A stretch of 64,000 nt of DNA from Ceratothoa steindachneri (lineage: Eukaryota > Arthropoda > Malacostraca > Isopoda > Cymothoidae): assembly GCA_963969495.1 (NCBI GenBank), contig OZ018322.1, positions 157,262,848 to 157,326,847 on the forward strand. Direction: 5' to 3'. Below are positions 59,911-64,000 of this stretch, piece by piece. Positions within the stretch are counted from its first letter, which is position 1. Each line of letters begins with the position of its first letter. The translations under genes were made by a program, and so were the position numbers. The notes under the pieces are model-generated. The model saw only the letters and a program-made list of their open reading frames with translations. It did not search any database and was not told the origin of the DNA.

Positions 59911-62900
59911 ATAACAAATCTTATCCCTTATTTGGCGCTTATACTGGATCGACACTTCCGTTAAATTATTCAGATTCTGCATGTTTAATGACTTCAGAAG
60001 AAACCCTGAACAACCGAAACATCATTCATCACCAATTAGTGCTAACCGTAAGTGTCTCTTCAAGCCTGACCGCGTAAATAAAAATGTTAAACCAGGGCAA
60101 ATTAAAGAAAGAGTAAAATATGGAAATAAGAAATAGTGTCTAAAATAAAATTGGAAATGATAAAAATGAGGTAGGATTTCACATGTGTAACTAGGATTCA
60201 TTGAACTTAATCCACACGTTTCTAGCATTATAATAGTACACGTTAACAAACCGTTTTTGTTGCTGCATTGATTTTATCACTTATATTTTCATTAACAATC
60301 TTTTGAAGTATATTAAATTGCATTTTGGTACTTTGAGCTCCTCGTTAAGAGATTATGCAGCCGTGAATTAATGATGCTATGGATGAGCAGCCTTAAATCA
60401 TGGATGTGACCGCTGGTAATGAAGGTCCTCCTACTATTGAAATTTATCCTAATACGGATCTTTAGAAAAATTTCTCGCAAAAGCGTCACCGTAAGAGCGA
60501 CTAGATTCTCCTCATTAAACACCCCTGCCGGCACACTGGCAAATTTGTTTGCGAGTGGAGTGACGGAGCTGGAGATTCGAGTGAAATGCTTCCCATGGAT
60601 TATTTATTATATTCTCCTTTTTCCTACAAAACCATCATCCAAACCTTTAATGAACGAGAGTTGATGGTTTACTTCTTGAGCTGATTCACTTTTTTCCTAA
60701 TTGATCTACAATTTGGGCTAGTCGATTCACCTAGTTTTTAAGTCGCCAAGTTCTCTGCGTTGTTTTTTAATCTTCGCGTCAAGGAAAAGGTGGTGAAGCA
60801 AACTATACAATCATTTTCGTTGGAGTTCTTTTATTTAAAATAGATACTCGCAACTCCCTTTTGCACCCCTTGTAGTATAAATTTTATTTATTTTATAAAT
60901 TCTAAATCAATTTCTAGGGGTGGTAAAATATCCATAAAATAATAAAATGATTAGTTTATATAAAGCTATTAACACGAATAAGCACTCCTCAATAGTTTAA
61001 GGCAAAGGTCAAACTCAGGTAGGGGAGATATGGAATGATCTCTTAAGACTTCTCGAAAAAATCCAATAGACTTCAGGATTTAAGCACATGATGCCATAAG
61101 AAGTCCTAAGAGTGTAGTTAAAATTAATTTGCAAACTTCATTTCATCATTGCATTACGTACACACCTCTGACTGATTTGGTGCAACTGTACATATCATTT
61201 ATCAGGCTAATACTGCATTATTATTTGGATATCGTGTTCAAGAACTTAAGGATCGTTCGTATTAAAGAGGAGAATCGAAGAGAAACATTTCTTACTTATT
61301 GATTAGAAGGAAAACATAGGCGTGTCAGAAATGTTTAGTCTACACGCAATTTATAACAACGCTAATAGACACTAGATCTTGATTGGTTTTAATTAAATCT
61401 GCCCGAAAAGGTTGTGAGAGTACGATATATGGCAAGTCCTTTGTTATTTTAACTGAGATTAATAGCCCAAACTTCTAATTAAAGCGGAGATGATTAGTGT
61501 ATTTTTGGTGGTAAACTGTTATATTTTTATGGACTACGATGCCATATTAGACACCAAAGATTTAGAATGTAGATTATCAAATCAGCTCAATCTATAGATT
61601 ATCAATATTTCGTTCAGTTTCCTTTTTAATTGTTCCCCACATCCTTTCGGTTTTTTTTACTTAAAGTCCTCGAAATTGATCAAATAAATGTCTTTGAGTT
61701 GTAATCCTTTTAACAAAGATTCATATCGTCTGACACTTATATGATTAGCTGCCTATAGCTTACAACGGGATCCAAAGTTAAAGACATAAAAAATTAAACT
61801 GGTGCAACAAACGAGAGTAAAATCGACTTGCTTTCAAAGACATTTGGTAATATGAACTAAATGTGTAGAGATGTACTTTTAATGTATGAAAGTTGACTGA
61901 ACTACCGTATATGTCAAAACGATTCGCGCTGCAGATACATATTTTAAACTAAACTGAGAATCGAGTGGTATTAAAAATAAAATATATTTGTTTTACGGAT
62001 TTGCAAGAGACCTCGTGTAGTAATGCGAAAATATCAAATTATTTAAAGAAAATAATTTTGCAATTTTACTTCGGCGCATTTTTCCCTACTTTAGTCGTGA
62101 GTTGGCTACACTCAAACTTTCTTGTCTAATGAAACAGTGATGTATCTAAATCAAATGATAAGATGCTAAGGCTTCAAAAAAGAAGGTTCTATAGGTAGAG
62201 GCAACCTTATTGAGAAAGACAAAGTATGGCACACTATATATTTATAACAATCAATATAAGATGACTCAACTAAACCTTTAGAGTCCCTGATGATTTTGTT
62301 ATTCCTAAAAGTGTGTTATGTTAACTACTGAAAAGGTTACCCCACATCCGCCCAATTTAACCGGTTTGACACTAAATCGACGTTATACAGCACTTATGCC
62401 CTTCTATCCCGAGATAAATCCTAACTGAAGGAAAAGCTACAAGACATAGTGCCCAGTCATTTTGGCAATGTGTCTTGATACAAGAAAGGCTTAAAAATGA
62501 ACATAGCACATAATCTTTACCCGATAATGAACCTTATTTAAAGGATATACACTTAAGTCTCATGAGTCCAGATGCGGTTTTTTTTAGTATAAATTCAGTT
62601 ATCGTCGAAACAAAATTGCGACTACTTCATCTTACCATAATCAGCTAATAATCAACTCAGTTTCAGTTATCATGTGGATAAGGCGGTCAAACGTGCCATT
62701 CTTACTGAAACCACTGCTAATAACATATATTGAATTGGAAACAATAGTTACATAAAATATAAGCTCGTTTTGTGATCATTGCTTTTTAAAAAGTTAGCCT
62801 CTGGTGGACATAATTGCTACTATGAATTAATAACCCTGTAACAATGGTCAACTGGATTACTGAGTTGTTAAAGACGACCAATGCAAGTGCGACAAGAAAG

Positions 62901-63540
62901 TCCCTAGGAAATCAAAGACTGGCCAGTAAGTGTAATAACCATTTTCTACTGCGAAATCAATTGGAAACCGTAAAGCCACTAGTGATGAACCGATTGTGGC
63001 AGCCGAAAGGTATACTAATAACTTCACTTGCGTGCAGGGTTAAAAGCAAACGTTTGGACAGCGGCCTCTTGACAATGTGGAGAGCAAAGGAACCGCTAGT
63101 GATTAAAAAAGATATCAATGATTGTCTCATATTCTGGAGCGGTGGAAGCATTTGACGGCAAAAGACGACAACATTTTTATGTTAAAGAAGCCATTTTGCA
63201 GTTGTTTGGGGATATTTGGGGGCTTAAAGACTAGAACAGCGGAATTTTTGTATACTTATAACATCGAGACACTTAGTTTAACCGTCCTTTACTACACTTT
63301 TCAATTAAAGCTTATTTGTTATTTAGCAAAGGACATGATACTTTTGGCATGTTTTAAAATACTTTAATAATATATATTTTTTTATCACTAGGTGCAATAA
63401 GAACAGATAAAGAAACTTCTCACAAACATTAGGAATTAATAATACCATAAGGTTAGTTTCACAGAAGAAAATAAAAATATAATTCATATCTTACTCCTAA
63501 ATCCAAATTTGATTCCCTCGAATTGTTTATGTTGAAGAAA
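59911..63540. other. AT-rich stretch, no recognised gene
   Basis: Frames at 60022-60534 and 62844-63155 have no known motif and are probably chance. No repeat of note was seen. Confidence 0.45.
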
Positions 63541-64000
63541 ACACTTCTTGCAACTAATTTTCTTGATGTTTTGAATGTACAGGATCTAAATACATTTTTT
63601 TTGATTCATGGCAAATTTCCTAACTTTTATTCTGCTTGTACATTCACACTTGGGAGTTTTTTATCCGCGACAATGTCACATCGCTCTCTGCAGTGTCATT
63701 TTCACTAAAGTTCTGGTCGGCATCGCTGTATTTAATAGCATGTCGCAATTTTAAAGATTACTGCAGAAAAAAGTCGCGACGAGTAATTATGCTACTAGTA
63801 ACTTCCCGATAAAGAAGAGCTCCATTGATTCGAGCATAGTTCAACATATTGTTGAAGAAGAAAGGGACATCTTCTTGAGTCAGCTTTTTAGTGTATTTGA
63901 AAGACATATTATGATAAAAAATATCCACCCCATATTTCGTCAATTGTAGAAAGTCATGGTCTGAGGATTTCTTTTCACATAATATTCTAATATTCAACTT
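63541..64000 (-). pseudogene. piggyBac-family transposase, C-terminal fragment
   Basis: The minus-strand frame 63758-63997 reads LTKYGVDIFYHNMSFKYTKK and FFFNNMLNYARINGALLYRE, then SSIITRRDFFLQ. In piggyBac transposases the matching region is 'kt--GVD--Dqm---Y--kr-TrrWP---F-n-ld-a-iNa-vly-e---i-RR-Fl-qL'. The third catalytic Asp, in GVD-DQM, is replaced (GVDIFYHN). Degenerate continuation to about 63545 ends in KKISCKKCF, like the Cys-rich C-terminal zinc domain. The N-terminal part lies beyond the window edge. Confidence 0.75.

Overview
The window is animal (metazoan) genomic DNA, AT-rich and gene-poor. The mix of repeats fits an arthropod, perhaps a crustacean or chelicerate: several Penelope-like elements, a Ty3/gypsy LTR element, a CR1-type LINE with an esterase ORF, mariner, Tc1 and piggyBac relics, tRNA-derived SINEs and long (TA)n tracts. 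The species cannot be fixed by eye. I found no intact host gene, rRNA or CRISPR array. Every coding region I can support is a transposable element, or a multi-copy TE-like gene family, carrying stops and frameshifts. What follows is therefore largely an annotation of decayed mobile elements and how they are nested.

Layout. 1-9.6 kb: sparse, with two Tc1-like transposase relics (about 0.9-1.6 kb and 7.35-8.2 kb), a relic of a multi-copy zinc-finger-like family (3.9-4.7 kb) and copy 1 of a dispersed repeat. 9.6-15.4 kb: a complete-ended Ty3/gypsy retrotransposon (9621-15359, target duplication ACTTC) with LTRs, gag, protease and a deleted pol; the RT catalytic core and the integrase are missing. 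15.4-21 kb: a three-copy unidentified repeat and an LTR-like block with a 130-bp tandem duplication. 21.1-22.8 kb: a Penelope-like (PLE) reverse transcriptase relic. 23.8-26.1 kb: a minus-strand relic of another multi-copy transposase-like family.

26.5-39.4 kb is a nest of elements. One PLE (26.5-30.65 kb) has a hammerhead-like motif in its 5' repeat and is split by an LTR insertion (28099-29475, duplication GAAAC). A 5'-truncated CR1 LINE on the minus strand (30.65-34.3 kb) has an SGNH-esterase ORF1. It abuts a second copy of the PLE 5' repeat. Next come two head-to-head tRNA-SINEs with (TA)n tails, a PLE GIY-YIG fragment, a PLE of another lineage (37.2-38.3 kb), and a minus-strand GIY-YIG fragment.

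43.1-46.9 kb: a degraded non-LTR LINE with 5' subrepeats. 47.3-48.9 kb: a mariner-type relic split by a solo LTR (47584-48721) that shares the end signature of the other LTRs. 50.1-51.9 kb: a second relic of the zinc-finger-like family, holding a recent 127-bp tandem duplication. 52.7-53.1 kb: copy 2 of the dispersed repeat. 57.5-58.1 kb: a LINE C-terminus. 58.5-59.9 kb: a nearly full-length mariner with terminal inverted repeats. 63.5-64.0 kb: the C-terminal end of a piggyBac transposase running off the window.

The clearest units are the gypsy element, the two LTR insertions that interrupt other transposons, the PLE repeats with ribozyme-like motifs, and the palindromic SINE pair. Family calls rest on protein motifs read by eye, without database searches.
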